From NCBI RefSeq assembly GCF_023516615.1, contig NZ_JAMGBF010000010.1, forward strand, positions 104,847 through 168,846: DNA of 64,000 nt. The letters run 5' to 3'. This document shows, piece by piece, positions 37,442 to 46,453 of this stretch. Under the pieces are notes generated by a model. It was not told where the DNA came from and made no database searches. It saw only the letters and a list, made by a program, of their open reading frames with translations. A program made the translations under genes and the position numbers. The DNA comes from Streptomyces panaciradicis. GTDB lineage: Bacteria > Actinomycetota > Actinomycetes > Streptomycetales > Streptomycetaceae. Positions within the stretch are counted from its first letter, which is position 1. Each line of letters begins with the position of its first letter.

Positions 37442-38784
37442 GCGTTCACCTCCGGGCGGTCGGCCCAGGCCGTCGACTTCGCCGGGTCGAAGGGGCAGCC
37501 CCGGCCGGTGATGTGCTGCTCGTACTCCTCGCGGAAGTACTTGAGCGAGGAGAAGATCGGCGAGGCGGCGCCGTCGCCGAGGGCGCAGAAGGACTTGCCG
37601 TTGATGTTGTCGGCGATGTCGTTGAGCTTGTCGAGGTCGGCCATCGCGCCCTTTCCGGCCTCGATGTCACGCAGCAACTGCACGAGCCAGTAGGTGCCTT
37701 CGCGGCACGGCGTGCACTTGCCGCAGGATTCGTGGGCGTAGAACTCGGTCCAGCGGGTGACGGCGCGGACGACGCAGGTGGTCTCGTCGAAGCACTGCAG
37801 GGCCTTGGTGCCGAGCATGGAACCGGCGGCGCCGACGCCCTCGTAGTCGAGGGGGACGTCGAGGTGCTCGTCGGTGAACATCGGTGTCGAGGAGCCGCCC
37901 GGCGTCCAGAACTTCAGCCGGTGGCCCGGCCGCATGCCGCCGCTCATCTCCAGCAGCTGGCGCAGCGTGATGCCGAGCGGGGCCTCGTACTGGCCGGGGC
38001 TCGCGACGTGGCCGCTGAGCGAGTACAGCGTGAAGCCGGGGGACTTCTCGCTGCCCATCGACCGGAACCATTCCTTGCCCCGATGCAGGATCGCGGGAAC
38101 CGAGGCGATCGATTCGACGTTGTTCACCACAGTGGGGCACGCATAGAGGCCCGCCACGGCGGGGAAGGGGGGACGGAGCCGCGGTTGACCCCGGCGGCCT
38201 TCGAGCGAGTCGAGCAGCGCTGTCTCCTCACCGCAGATGTACGCGCCGGCGCCGGCGTGCACGGTGAGTTCCAGGTTCAGCCCGCTGCCCAGGATGTTCT
38301 CGCCGAGGTAGCCCGCCGCGTAGGCCTCGCGCACGGCCTCGTGCAACCGCCGCAGGACGGGGACGACTTCACCCCGCAGATAGATGAAGGCATGCGAGGA
38401 CCTGATGGCGTAGCACGCGATGACGATGCCCTCGATGAGGCTGTGCGGGTTCGCGAAGAGGAGCGGGATGTCCTTGCAGGTCCCCGGCTCCGACTCGTCG
38501 GCGTTGACCACCAGATAGTGCGGCTTGCCATCGCCCTGGGGAATGAACTGCCATTTCATTCCCGTCGGGAATCCCGCGCCGCCGCGGCCGCGCAGACCGG
38601 AGTCCTTGACGTACGCGATCAGGTCGTCCGGGGACATCGCCAGCGCCTTGCGCAGGCCCTCGTACCCCTCGTGCCTCTTGTAGACGTCGAGCGACCAGGA
38701 CCGGTCCTCGTCCCAGAAGGCCGACAGCACGGGTGCGAGCAGCTTCTCCGGGCCGGTGTCCTTCAGTTCGGGTGCCAAGGTCAT
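37438..38784 (-). CDS. nuoF: NADH-quinone oxidoreductase subunit F (NADH/FMN site)
   Basis: 448-residue subunit with the NADH and FMN sites and cluster N3. Glycine-rich FMN/NADH loops are [16 protein letters not shown] (about 64-79) and [27 protein letters not shown] (about 176-202). Cluster ligands are Cys354, 357, 360 and 400 ([14 protein letters not shown]). The ATG at 38784 shares one base with the nuoE stop (TGATG). Length agrees with NuoF family. Confidence 0.96.
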   Translation of the reverse strand: MTLAPELKDTGPEKLLAPVLSAFWDEDRSWSLDVYKRHEGYEGLRKALAMSPDDLIAYVKDSGLRGRGGAGFPTGMKWQFIPQGDGKPHYLVVNADESEPGTCKDIPLLFANPHSLIEGIVIACYAIRSSHAFIYLRGEVVPVLRRLHEAVREAYAAGYLGENILGSGLNLELTVHAGAGAYICGEETALLDSLEGRRGQPRLRPPFPAVAGLYACPTVVNNVESIASVPAILHRGKEWFRSMGSEKSPGFTLYSLSGHVASPGQYEAPLGITLRQLLEMSGGMRPGHRLKFWTPGGSSTPMFTDEHLDVPLDYEGVGAAGSMLGTKALQCFDETTCVVRAVTRWTEFYAHESCGKCTPCREGTYWLVQLLRDIEAGKGAMADLDKLNDIADNINGKSFCALGDGAASPIFSSLKYFREEYEQHITGRGCPFDPAKSTAWADRPEVNA

Positions 38785-39656
38785 CACTCCCCCTCCTCGG
38801 CTGCGGGCCCTGCCGGGTGGGCGGGGTCGGAGGCCGACGTGTCCTGCGGCGCGTCGTGCGAGCTGAGGTGCTCGGTCGGCGACGGCTCGTGCACTTCCCT
38901 GTTCTGCGGCTCGTCGTGCGGGCCGCCGTCCCGCGGGTGGACCACGCGCGCGGGTGCGGCCTCTCCCCTTGCCAGGCGGAGGCCCACCAGCGACGCCGGT
39001 CCCGCGCTGCCGCTCTCCTCGACGGCGCCGGGCCGCTCGTCGGGGAAGCCGGCCAGGATCCGCGCGGTCTGCTTGAAGGTGCACAGGCGCGCCCCGCGCG
39101 TGGGCTCGACGTCCCGTCCCGCGCGCAGGTCGTCGACGAGGCGCTTGGCGCTGGCCGGGGTCTGGTTGTCGAAGAACTCCCAGTTGACCATCACCACCGG
39201 CGCGAAGTCGCAGGCCGCGTTGCACTCGATGTGCTCCAGGGTGACCTTGCCGTCGCCGGTGGTCTCGCCGTTGCCGACGCCGAGGTGCTCCTGGAGCTCC
39301 TCGAAGATCGCGTCGCCGCCCATCACCGCGCACAGCGTGTTGGTGCAGACACCGACCTGGTAGTCGCCGCTCGGCTTGCGCCGGTACATCGTGTAGAAGG
39401 TCGCGACGGCGGTGACCTCGGCCGTGGTCAGCTCCAGCACGTCCGCGCAGAACTGCATCCCGGTGCGCGTGACATGGCCCTCCTCCGACTGCACGAGGTG
39501 CAGCAGCGGCAGCAGGGCCGAGCGGGAGTCGGGGTAGCGGGCGATGATCTCGCGCGCATCCCTCTCCAGCCGTTCACGGACGTCGTCCGGGTAGGCGGGC
39601 GCGGGCAGTCGGGGCATGCCCAGGCTGACGCCCTGCTCCGAAGAACTGGTGGTCAC
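38784..39656 (-). CDS. nuoE: NADH-quinone oxidoreductase subunit E with long C-terminal tail
   Basis: 290-residue thioredoxin-like subunit with 2Fe-2S cluster N1a: Cys104, Cys109 ([11 protein letters not shown]), Cys145 and Cys149 (CNAACDFAP). The conserved fold ends near residue 208. The remaining about 80 residues ([14 protein letters not shown]..., [22 protein letters not shown]) are His/Asp/Pro-rich, low in complexity and absent from E. coli NuoE. The GTG start overlaps the nuoD stop (GTGA). Confidence 0.95.
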   Translation of the reverse strand: MTTSSSEQGVSLGMPRLPAPAYPDDVRERLERDAREIIARYPDSRSALLPLLHLVQSEEGHVTRTGMQFCADVLELTTAEVTAVATFYTMYRRKPSGDYQVGVCTNTLCAVMGGDAIFEELQEHLGVGNGETTGDGKVTLEHIECNAACDFAPVVMVNWEFFDNQTPASAKRLVDDLRAGRDVEPTRGARLCTFKQTARILAGFPDERPGAVEESGSAGPASLVGLRLARGEAAPARVVHPRDGGPHDEPQNREVHEPSPTEHLSSHDAPQDTSASDPAHPAGPAAEEGE

Positions 39657-40969
39657 CGGTCGACGCCTCCCATCACGGGGTCGATGGACGCGACGGCGAC
39701 GATGACGTCGGCGACCTGGCCGCCTTCGCACATGGCCGCCATGGCCTGCAGGTTGGTGAAGGACGGGTCGCGGAAGTGGACCCGGTAGGGGCGGGTGCCG
39801 CCGTCGGAGACGGCGTGCACGCCGAGTTCGCCCTTGGGCGACTCGACGGCCGCGTACGCCTGTCCCGGCGGGACGCGGAAGCCCTCGGTGACCAGCTTGA
39901 AGTGGTGGATCAGGGCCTCCATGGAGGTGCCCATGATCTTCTTGATGTGGTCGAGGGAGTTGCCGAGCCCGTCCGGTCCCAGGGCCAGCTGGGCGGGCCA
40001 GGCGATCTTCTTGTCGGCGACCATGACCGGGCCGGGCTGCAGCCGGTCCAGGCACTGCTCGACGATGCCCAGCGACTGGCGCATCTCCTCCAGGCGGATC
40101 AGGAAGCGCCCGTAGGAGTCGCAGGTGTCGGCGGTCGGGATCTCGAAGTCGTAGGTCTCGTAGTCGCAGTAGGGCTGCGCCTTGCGCAGGTCGTGCGGCA
40201 GGCCGGTGGAGCGCAGGATCGGTCCCGTCGCACCGAGGGCCATGCAGCCGGCCAGGTCCAGATAGCCGACGTCCTGCATACGGGCCTTGAAGATGGGGTT
40301 CCCGGTGGCGAGCTTGTCGTACTCCGGGAGGTTCTTCTTCATCTTCTTCACGAACTCGCGGATGTGGTCCACCGCGCCGGGCGGCAGGTCCTGGGCGAGT
40401 CCGCCGGGCCGGATGTACGCGTGGTTCATGCGCAGGCCCGTGATGAGCTCGTAGATGTCGAGAATCATTTCACGATCACGGAATCCGTAGATCATGATCG
40501 TGGTGGCGCCGAGCTCCATGCCGCCGGTGGCGATGCACACCAGGTGGGAGGAGAGCCGGTTCAGCTCCATCAGGAGCACCCGGATGATCTTGGCGCGCTC
40601 ACTGATCTGGTCCTCGATGCCGAGGAGCTTCTCGACGGCGAGGCAGTAGGCGGTCTCGTTGAAGAAGGACGTCAGGTAGTCCATGCGCGTCACGAACGTG
40701 GTGCCCTGCGTCCAGGTCCGGTACTCGAGGTTCTTCTCGATGCCGGTGTGGAGGTAGCCGATGCCGCAGCGGGCCTCGGTGACCGTCTCGCCCTCGATCT
40801 CCAGGATCAGGCGCAGCACTCCGTGGGTGGAGGGGTGCTGGGGACCCATGTTGACGACGATGCGCTCGTCGTCGGCACGGGCCGCGGACTGGACGATCTC
40901 GTCCCAGTCGCCTCCGGTGACCGTGTAGACGGTGCCTTCGGTGGTCTCGCGCGGAGAGGCCGTGGTCAT
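39653..40969 (-). CDS. nuoD: NADH-quinone oxidoreductase subunit D
   Basis: 438-residue 49-kDa-type subunit of the quinone site. Conserved parts are [23 protein letters not shown] with the quinone-contacting His, [17 protein letters not shown], and [16 protein letters not shown] with [15 protein letters not shown] at the end. GGGAGG precedes the ATG. It is preceded by a 55-nt gap after nuoC, the widest junction in the operon, and overlaps nuoE by 4 nt. Confidence 0.96.
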   Translation of the reverse strand: MTTASPRETTEGTVYTVTGGDWDEIVQSAARADDERIVVNMGPQHPSTHGVLRLILEIEGETVTEARCGIGYLHTGIEKNLEYRTWTQGTTFVTRMDYLTSFFNETAYCLAVEKLLGIEDQISERAKIIRVLLMELNRLSSHLVCIATGGMELGATTIMIYGFRDREMILDIYELITGLRMNHAYIRPGGLAQDLPPGAVDHIREFVKKMKKNLPEYDKLATGNPIFKARMQDVGYLDLAGCMALGATGPILRSTGLPHDLRKAQPYCDYETYDFEIPTADTCDSYGRFLIRLEEMRQSLGIVEQCLDRLQPGPVMVADKKIAWPAQLALGPDGLGNSLDHIKKIMGTSMEALIHHFKLVTEGFRVPPGQAYAAVESPKGELGVHAVSDGGTRPYRVHFRDPSFTNLQAMAAMCEGGQVADVIVAVASIDPVMGGVDR

Positions 40970-41024
40970 GACTGCCTCCCGAAGGGAGTCGTTGAGGGGC
41001 GGTGGTCGGGCGACGGGTGGGCGC

Positions 41025-41759
41025 TCACGAGTACGACCTCCGCTGGTCCGGAGCCGGGATCTGGGCGCCCTTGTACTCGACGGCGATGCCGCCGAGGGGG
41101 TAGTCCTTGCGCTGCGGATGGCCCTGCCAGTCGTCCGGCATCATGATCCGCGTCAGGGCCGGGTGACCGTCGAAGACGATCCCGAAGAAGTCGTAGGTCT
41201 CGCGCTCGTGCCAGTCGTTGGTCGGGTACACCGACACCAGCGAGGGGATCTTCGGGTCGGTGTCCGGGGCGCTGACCTCCAGGCGGATCAGCCTGTTGTG
41301 GGTGATCGAGCGCAGGTGGTAGACCGCGTGCAGCTCGCGGCCCTTGTCGTGCGGGTAGTGCACGCCGCTGACGCCGGTGCAGAGCTCGAAGCGCAGGGCC
41401 GGGTCGTCGCGCAGGGTGCGGGCGACGCGCAGCAGGTGCTCGCGCTCGACGTGGAAGGTGAGCTCGCCGCGGTCGACGACCGTCTTCTCGATGGCGTTGT
41501 CGGGCAGCAGGCCCTGTTCCTCCAGGGCGCCCTCCAGCTCGTCGGCGACCTCGTCGAACCAGCCGCCGTAGGGGCGGGCGGCCGCCCCCGGGAGCCGGAT
41601 CGAGCGGACCAGGCCGCCGTAGCCGGAGGTGTCGCCGCCGTTGTCGGCGCCGAACATGCCGCGCTGGACGCGGATCTCCTCGCCGCCCTCGCCGCGCTGG
41701 CCGGGGAGGTTGGAGGCGCCGAGGTCCTTCTCGGGGTTCACGCCGTTCGCGTCGCTCAC
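41025..41759 (-). CDS. nuoC: NADH-quinone oxidoreductase subunit C
   Basis: 244-residue 30-kDa-type subunit. The core has [50 protein letters not shown] and the signature [40 protein letters not shown]. The first about 55 residues are an extra hydrophilic extension. The GTG at 41759 overlaps the nuoB stop (GTGA); the open frame beyond is nuoB read out of phase. Confidence 0.95.
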   Translation of the reverse strand: MSDANGVNPEKDLGASNLPGQRGEGGEEIRVQRGMFGADNGGDTSGYGGLVRSIRLPGAAARPYGGWFDEVADELEGALEEQGLLPDNAIEKTVVDRGELTFHVEREHLLRVARTLRDDPALRFELCTGVSGVHYPHDKGRELHAVYHLRSITHNRLIRLEVSAPDTDPKIPSLVSVYPTNDWHERETYDFFGIVFDGHPALTRIMMPDDWQGHPQRKDYPLGGIAVEYKGAQIPAPDQRRSYS

Positions 41760-42310
41760 CGCAGCAGCCCCTTCATCTCGATCGTGGGCAGGGCCTTGAG
41801 CGCCGCCTCCTCCGCCTCGCGGGCCGCTTCCTTGGCGTTCACGCCGAGCTTGGAGGTCTGGATCTTGTGGTGGAGCTTGAGAATGGCGTCCATCAGCATC
41901 TCGGGCCGTGGCGGGCAGCCCGGGAGATAGATGTCGACCGGGACGATGTGGTCGACGCCCTGCACGATCGCGTAGTTGTTGAACATGCCGCCCGAGGAGG
42001 CGCAGACCCCCATGGAGATCACCCACTTGGGGTTCGGCATCTGGTCGTAGACCTGCCTGAGCACCGGCGCCATCTTCTGGCTGACCCGGCCGGCGACGAT
42101 CATCAGGTCCGCCTGGCGGGGTGAGCCGCGGAAGACCTCCATGCCGAAGCGCGCCAGGTCGTAACGGCCGGCGCCGGTGGTCATCATCTCGATGGCGCAG
42201 CAGGCCAGGCCGAAGGTCGCCGGGAAGACGGACGCCTTGCGCACCCAGCCGGCGGCCTGCTCGACGGTGGTCAGCAGGAAGCCGCTCGGCAGTTTTTCTT
42301 CGAGTCCCAT
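41756..42310 (-). CDS. nuoB: NADH-quinone oxidoreductase subunit B
   Basis: 184-residue PSST-type subunit carrying cluster N2. Ligands are the adjacent Cys37-Cys38 ([10 protein letters not shown]), Cys103 ([10 protein letters not shown]) and Cys132 (PGCPPRPE). The C-terminal 25 residues ([28 protein letters not shown]) are helical. It begins 15 nt after nuoA. Confidence 0.96.
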   Translation of the reverse strand: MGLEEKLPSGFLLTTVEQAAGWVRKASVFPATFGLACCAIEMMTTGAGRYDLARFGMEVFRGSPRQADLMIVAGRVSQKMAPVLRQVYDQMPNPKWVISMGVCASSGGMFNNYAIVQGVDHIVPVDIYLPGCPPRPEMLMDAILKLHHKIQTSKLGVNAKEAAREAEEAALKALPTIEMKGLLR

Positions 42311-42325
42311 GTCGTTAAAGGCCCC

Positions 42326-42685
42326 TCAGTCCCATTCCAGACCGCCGCGCCGCCATACGTACGCGTAGGCCACGAAGACGGTGAGCACGAAGAGCAGCAT
42401 CTCCACGAGCCCGAAGATCCCCAGGGCGTCGAAGGTGACGGCCCAGGGGTAGAGGAAGACGATCTCGATGTCGAAGACGATGAAGAGCATCGCCGTCAGG
42501 TAGTACTTGATGGGGAAACGCCCGCCGCCGGCCGGCGTGGGGGTCGGCTCGATACCGCACTCGTAGGCCTCGAGCTTGGCCCGGTTGTAGCGCTTCGGAC
42601 CGATCAGCGTGGCCATGACCACGGAGAAGATCGCAAAGCCTGCCCCGAGGGCTCCCAGTACGAGGATGGGCGCATACGCGTTCAC
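42326..42685 (-). CDS. nuoA: NADH-quinone oxidoreductase subunit A
   Basis: 119-residue membrane subunit with three helices and the conserved EAYECGIEPTPTPAGGGRFPIKYYLTAMLFIVFDIEIVFLYPWAV stretch, including the DIE acidic motif. GTG start after GAGCGAGG. It is the first gene of the 14-gene operon. A Rex/Crp-type palindrome and a TAAGAT -10 box lie upstream. Confidence 0.96.
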   Translation of the reverse strand: MNAYAPILVLGALGAGFAIFSVVMATLIGPKRYNRAKLEAYECGIEPTPTPAGGGRFPIKYYLTAMLFIVFDIEIVFLYPWAVTFDALGIFGLVEMLLFVLTVFVAYAYVWRRGGLEWD

Positions 42686-42790
42686 CGCTCCTCGCTCCTC
42701 TCAGTCGGCACTGACTGCTGGCGATGGTGAGCTCACACCGGCCTCCTACGCCCCTCTAACCTCCGTTCGTCCCAACGAAGATCGAGAACA

Positions 42791-42806
42791 TGTGAAGCAG
42801 GTCACA
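42791..42806 (-). promoter_or_regulatory. Rex-type (or Crp-type) operator before nuoA
   Basis: TGTGAAGCAGGTCACA (minus strand TGTGACCTGCTTCACA) fits the Rex operator pattern TGTGA-N6-TCACA. Rex is the NADH/NAD redox sensor that is known to control nuo in S. coelicolor. It also fits the Crp pattern GTG-N6-GNCAC, so the factor is not proven. It lies just downstream of the predicted start site, a position for repression. Confidence 0.7.
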
Positions 42807-42822
42807 AGCCCAACTGCCTCGC

Positions 42823-42828
42823 ATCTTA
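42823..42828 (-). promoter_or_regulatory. -10 box of the nuo operon promoter
   Basis: Minus-strand TAAGAT. It would start transcription near 42815, about 10 nt before the Rex-type palindrome and 130 nt before nuoA. No clear -35 box is seen. Confidence 0.45.
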
Positions 42829-42841
42829 TGCCTGCCGCTCT

Positions 42842-43195
42842 GTGATCTGCGACACGGGGTATTGCTCAACCTTTGTGATCTCCACCACCTGACGAAGGAT
42901 CATGAAGTCGGATGAGCGGTGATCTTCGTACGCGAAGCGCCAGAGTGATCACCAGAGGTGACATTTTCGCTCGTCGGCGCAGTTGGGAGGGGGCGTCTCC
43001 ATATCAAGAGAGTTCCGCTGCATGCAAATTGGTGCTGGACCCGGCGTCCTGATAGTGGAGCCGATTCACACCTCGGGGTGAGACCGGGGCGTGATGTGAA
43101 CGCGTGCATCCGTTCACGAGCGAGTCCGCCCCGCGATCCCGGCGCAATCCCTTCGTGATCTACGCGCGTGACGCACACACTGCCGTGACCGTTGC
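42842..43195. other. non-coding spacer with repeated GTGATC(T/A) motifs
   Basis: No gene was found between nuoA and the NlpC/P60 gene. The motif GTGATC followed by T or A occurs on the plus strand at 42842, 42875, 42919, 42945, 43155 and 43299, spaced 33, 44, 26, 210 and 144 bp. This is a clear excess over chance in about 460 bp. Meaning unknown. Confidence 0.45.
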
Positions 43196-43209
43196 GTGAC
43201 CTCCGCCAC
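43196..43209 (+). promoter_or_regulatory. candidate Crp site upstream of NlpC/P60 gene
   Basis: GTGACCTCCGCCAC fits the Streptomyces Crp consensus GTG-N6-GNCAC exactly. It lies about 240 nt before the NlpC/P60 start. Crp is known to control cell-wall hydrolase genes such as rpfA in S. coelicolor; its action here is inferred. Confidence 0.45.
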
Positions 43210-43449
43210 ATCCATGAGAGGCGCCTGAGAACCGGGCTTGGCCAACTGTCCCAACCGATGGTAGGCCGGGGGCAATTCGGGCGTAATGACGAAAGAACGT
43301 GATCAAGGGCCCGATGGGTCACGTCCGCAATGTCCGTTACGGCGTCAATAAGGAAACCGGGGCGGGGAATTTGGGGGCCCGATTGAGCAACTGTGGCGCA
43401 CCACACGTTTCTTGAAGGTATGGAGGAGCCCCTGATACCGGTTGTTCTC

Positions 43450-44250
43450 ATGTCCCACACCGCTCACATACGCAGCCACCGGAAGCCCCGCCGCAGCGCG
43501 ACGACGAACCTCGCCGTGCGTGCCGGTGTTGCCGGTGGCGTTCTCAGCATGGCGGCGGCGGGTGCGGCCTCGGCGAACGCGGCCGAGACCACTCAGACCC
43601 TGCAACTGCCCACCCTGACGGCCGACCTGGCCGCTCAGGTCGCCCAGTCCGCGGACGCCACGCAGCAGGCGGCCGCGAACTACGAGCTGCAGGCCGAGCG
43701 TGACGCGGCCGCCGCGAAGGCCGCGAAGCAGGCCAAGGCGGACCTCGCCGAGGCGAAGAAGAAGGCCGAGGCCAAGAAGAAGGCCGAGGAGGCCCGTAAG
43801 GCCGCCGCGGAGCGCGCCGCGTCCCGCAGCACCGAGCGGACCACCCTGTCCGCCTCCGTGGGCTCCAGCGCCTCCACGAGCTCGTCGACGGCCACCGGTT
43901 CGGCCGCGGCGGTCATCGCCTTCGTGAAGGCGCAGATCGGCGACGCCTACGTCTCCGGCGGCACCGGGCCCAACTCGTGGGACTGCTCCGGCCTGATGCA
44001 GACCGCCTTCAAGCAGGTCGGCATCAGCCTGCCGCGCGTCTCGCAGGACCAGTCGACCGCCGGCACCCAGGTCTCGCTGAGCAACCTGCAGCCGGGCGAC
44101 ATCCTGTACTGGGGCAGCGCGGGCAGCGCGTACCACGTGGCGCTGTACGTCGGTGACGGCATGTTCGTCGGCGCGCAGAACCCCTCGACCGGCGTGGTCG
44201 AGAAGCCGCTCTCCTACGACCCGCCGACCGGCGCGGTGCGGGTGCTCTGA
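43450..44250 (+). CDS. secreted NlpC/P60 peptidoglycan endopeptidase
   Basis: 266-residue secreted protein. A long signal region (residues 1 to about 45, basic RSHRKPRRSATTN then a hydrophobic stretch) is followed by a coiled-coil segment rich in Ala/Lys/Glu (about 75-125, KKKAEAKKKAEEARKAAAERAA), a Ser/Thr linker, and the C-terminal NlpC/P60 domain. Catalytic Cys179 is in NSWDCSGLMQTAF and His229 in AYHVALYVG. It cleaves stem peptides of peptidoglycan. The start is uncertain: an ATG 11 codons upstream (43420) is also possible and the GGAGGAG seen lies far from 43450. No riboswitch is visible in its leader, unlike the transglycosylase. Confidence 0.9.
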   Translation: MSHTAHIRSHRKPRRSATTNLAVRAGVAGGVLSMAAAGAASANAAETTQTLQLPTLTADLAAQVAQSADATQQAAANYELQAERDAAAAKAAKQAKADLAEAKKKAEAKKKAEEARKAAAERAASRSTERTTLSASVGSSASTSSSTATGSAAAVIAFVKAQIGDAYVSGGTGPNSWDCSGLMQTAFKQVGISLPRVSQDQSTAGTQVSLSNLQPGDILYWGSAGSAYHVALYVGDGMFVGAQNPSTGVVEKPLSYDPPTGAVRVL

Positions 44251-44285
44251 CACCGGGGCACATCAGGACATAGAACACGACACGG

Positions 44286-44320
44286 AAAGGGCCGCTGCCG
44301 CTCGGGGGCAGCGGTCCTTT
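44286..44320 (+). terminator. terminator of the NlpC/P60 gene
   Basis: A 14-bp stem (44286-44299 with 44307-44320, one mismatch) with a 7-nt loop, beginning AAAGG and ending CCTTT, lies 36 nt after the stop codon. Confidence 0.85.
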
Positions 44321-44402
44321 GCCGTCCCCTCGGCCGGATTCGATCCCACTGCCCGAATTGTTCCCGGTGGGCGGGGGATTGACGGCGCGTCGCGCACACG
44401 TG

Positions 44403-44443
44403 GGCGGCCCGGCGGAACGGAGTGTCCGTCCCGCCGGGCCGCC
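44403..44443 (-). terminator. terminator of the menJ-like gene
   Basis: A near-perfect 19-bp stem (outer 13 bp 44403-44415 with 44431-44443, then inner ACGGA/TCCGT) lies 19 nt past the menJ-like stop on the minus strand. It sits directly beside the terminator of the convergent gene. Confidence 0.85.
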
Positions 44444-44462
44444 GACGTGGGAGCCCGGGAGG

Positions 44463-45746
44463 CTACGCCTTCGGGGCCACCTTGCTCAGGCCGTTGATGA
44501 TGCGGTCCATCGCGTCGCCGCCCGTGGGGTCGGTGAGGTTGGCGAGCATCTTCAGGGTGAACTTCATCAGCAGCGGGTGGGTGAGGCCGCGCTGCGTCGC
44601 GATCTTCATGACCTTCGGGTTGCCGATGAGCTTCACGAAGGCGCGGCCCAGCGTGTAGTAGCCGCCGTAGGTGTCCTTCAGCACGCGCGGGTAGCGCTGC
44701 AGGGCGAGTTCGCGGCTCGCGGGGGTCGGGCGGGCGTGGGCCTGCACGATGACGTCGGCGGCGATCTGACCGGACTCCATGGCGTAGGCGATGCCCTCGC
44801 CGTTGAAGGGGTTCACCAGACCGCCGGCGTCGCCGACGAGCAGCAGGCCGCGCGTGTAGTGGGGCTGGCGGTTGAAGGCCATGGGGAGGGCGGCGCCGCG
44901 GATGGGGCCGGTCATGTGCTCCGGCGTGTAGCCCCAGTCCTCCGGCATCGAGGCGCACCAGGCCTTCAGCACCTCGCGCCAGTCCAGCTCCTTGAAGGAG
45001 TCGGAGGTGTTGAGGACGCCGAGGCCGACGTTCGAGGTGCCGTCGCCCATGCCGAAGATCCAGCCGTAGCCGGGGAGCAGCCGGTCCTCGGGGCCGCGGC
45101 GGTCCCACAGTTCCAGCCAGGACTCCAGGTAGTCGTCCTCGTGGCGGGGGCTCTCGAAGTACGTCCGGACGGCGACGCCCATCGGGCGGTCCTCCCGGCG
45201 GTGCAGGCCCATGGCGAGGGACAGCCGGGTCGAGTTGCCGTCGGCCGCGACGACCAGCGGCGCGTGGAAGGTGACCTCGCGCTTCTCCTCGCCGAGCTTG
45301 GCGTGCACGCCGGTGATACGACCGGTGCGGTCGTCGACGATCGGGGCGCCGACGTTGCAGCGCTCGTACAGCCGGGCGCCCGCCTTCTGGGCCTGCCGGG
45401 CGAGTTGCTCGTCGAAGTCGTCGCGCTTGCGGACGAGGCCGTAGTCCGGGAAGGAGGCGAGATCCGGCCAGTCCAGCTGGAGGCGGACGCCGCCGCCGAT
45501 GATGCGCAGGCCCTTGTTGCGCAGCCAGCCGGCCTCCTCGGAGACGTCGATGCCCATGGCCACGAGCTGTTTCACCGCGCGCGGGGTGAGGCCGTCGCCG
45601 CAGACCTTCTCGCGCGGGAACTCGGTCTTCTCCAGCAGGAGTACGTCGAGGCCGGCCTTGGCGAGGTGGTACGCGGTCGTGGAGCCGGCTGGCCCCGCGC
45701 CGACCACGATCACATCGGCGGTGTTTTCGGAGAGGGGCTCGGTCAC
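44463..45746 (-). CDS. menJ: geranylgeranyl-reductase-family flavoprotein, likely menaquinone reductase MenJ
   Basis: 427-residue flavoprotein. The FAD-binding motif is VIVVGAGPAGSTTAYHLAKAG (about 11-31), followed by EKTEFPREKVCGDGLTPRAV, the typical geranylgeranyl reductase loop, and later GLLLVGDAGGLVNPFNGEGIAYAMESG. The family saturates isoprenoid double bonds. In mycobacteria, MenJ reduces one double bond of the menaquinone tail and its gene is near menG; here menG, mqnC and a prenyl synthase are close, which supports the same role. Streptomyces menaquinones are partly hydrogenated. A role on archaeal-type lipids or carotenoids is unlikely in this context. The GTG at 45746 follows GGGGAGATC. 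Divergent from a GNAT gene. Confidence 0.8.
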   Translation of the reverse strand: MTEPLSENTADVIVVGAGPAGSTTAYHLAKAGLDVLLLEKTEFPREKVCGDGLTPRAVKQLVAMGIDVSEEAGWLRNKGLRIIGGGVRLQLDWPDLASFPDYGLVRKRDDFDEQLARQAQKAGARLYERCNVGAPIVDDRTGRITGVHAKLGEEKREVTFHAPLVVAADGNSTRLSLAMGLHRREDRPMGVAVRTYFESPRHEDDYLESWLELWDRRGPEDRLLPGYGWIFGMGDGTSNVGLGVLNTSDSFKELDWREVLKAWCASMPEDWGYTPEHMTGPIRGAALPMAFNRQPHYTRGLLLVGDAGGLVNPFNGEGIAYAMESGQIAADVIVQAHARPTPASRELALQRYPRVLKDTYGGYYTLGRAFVKLIGNPKVMKIATQRGLTHPLLMKFTLKMLANLTDPTGGDAMDRIINGLSKVAPKA

Positions 45747-45844
45747 GGCGGGATCTCCCCAAGGTTCGGAATCTGCGTGCCGACCGGCACTGGACATGGG
45801 CAGTCTATTCAGCAGCATTGATCACCCGGCTGAAGGGCTGCCCC

Positions 45845-46357
45845 GTGAACCGAGCTCTCCCTGTAGTACGGCTGCGTGTCCCCACCGACGAGGACGCGAT
45901 CGCCTGGCACCGGGCCTTCGACGACCCGGAGGTCATGGAGTTCCACGGCGGCGCGTCCGCGGAGCTGTCGGTCTACGAGGAACTCACCGCCCGCCAGCGC
46001 CGGCACGACGCCGAGCTCGGCTTCTGCCTGTGGACCATGACCGACGAGTCCGGGCGGGTCGCCGGCTTCACCGGCGCCCAGCCGTGGCCCCGTCAGTGGG
46101 GTCCGCAGGGCGAGATCGAGATCGGCTGGCGGCTCGGGCGCGCGTACTGGGGCAAGGGGTATGCGACGGCGGCCGCGCGGCTGACCCTGGAGCGGCTGCG
46201 GGCGGCCGGGGTGCCGAGCGTGGTGGCGCTGGTCAGGCCCGGGAACGAGCGCTCCGTCGCGGTCACCAGGCGCCTGGGCATGGAACTGGAGCGGACCTTC
46301 CCGCATCCGCGGCTCGACGAGGACGTGCTCTGCTTCCGCCTGGACCTCAAGCCGTAG
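45845..46357 (+). CDS. GNAT-family N-acetyltransferase (RimJ/RimL type)
   Basis: 170-residue acetyltransferase. The family pattern is VVRLRVPTDEDAIAWHRAFDDPEVMEFHG at the N-terminus, EIEIGWRLGRAYWGKGYATAAARLTLERL with the acetyl-CoA pyrophosphate loop (about residues 90-110), and ALVRPGNERSVAVTRRLGMELERTF. It should transfer acetyl from acetyl-CoA to an amine, such as a protein N-terminus or small molecule; the target is unknown. The GTG at 45845 follows AAGGG at 7 nt, chosen over a TTG 27 nt upstream. The family shows no tie to the menaquinone genes around it. Confidence 0.88.
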   Translation: MNRALPVVRLRVPTDEDAIAWHRAFDDPEVMEFHGGASAELSVYEELTARQRRHDAELGFCLWTMTDESGRVAGFTGAQPWPRQWGPQGEIEIGWRLGRAYWGKGYATAAARLTLERLRAAGVPSVVALVRPGNERSVAVTRRLGMELERTFPHPRLDEDVLCFRLDLKP

Positions 46358-46453
46358 TCACGCACAGTAACCGACTGCTACAGAAAGCCACTTGGAACTT
46401 CCGGACGGCACCCCCGGGCGGTTACCCTGCCAGTACCGCTGGGGGTGACATCT

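Noticed and set aside
35186..37693. Long plus-strand open frame opposite nuoG
   Set aside because: Shadow frame; nuoG has all expected cysteine ligands on the other strand.
42900..43450. Second ydaO riboswitch before the NlpC/P60 gene
   Set aside because: None of the hallmark segments (GGGGGAACCA, GGGGTGAA, CCCGAACCCG) are present.
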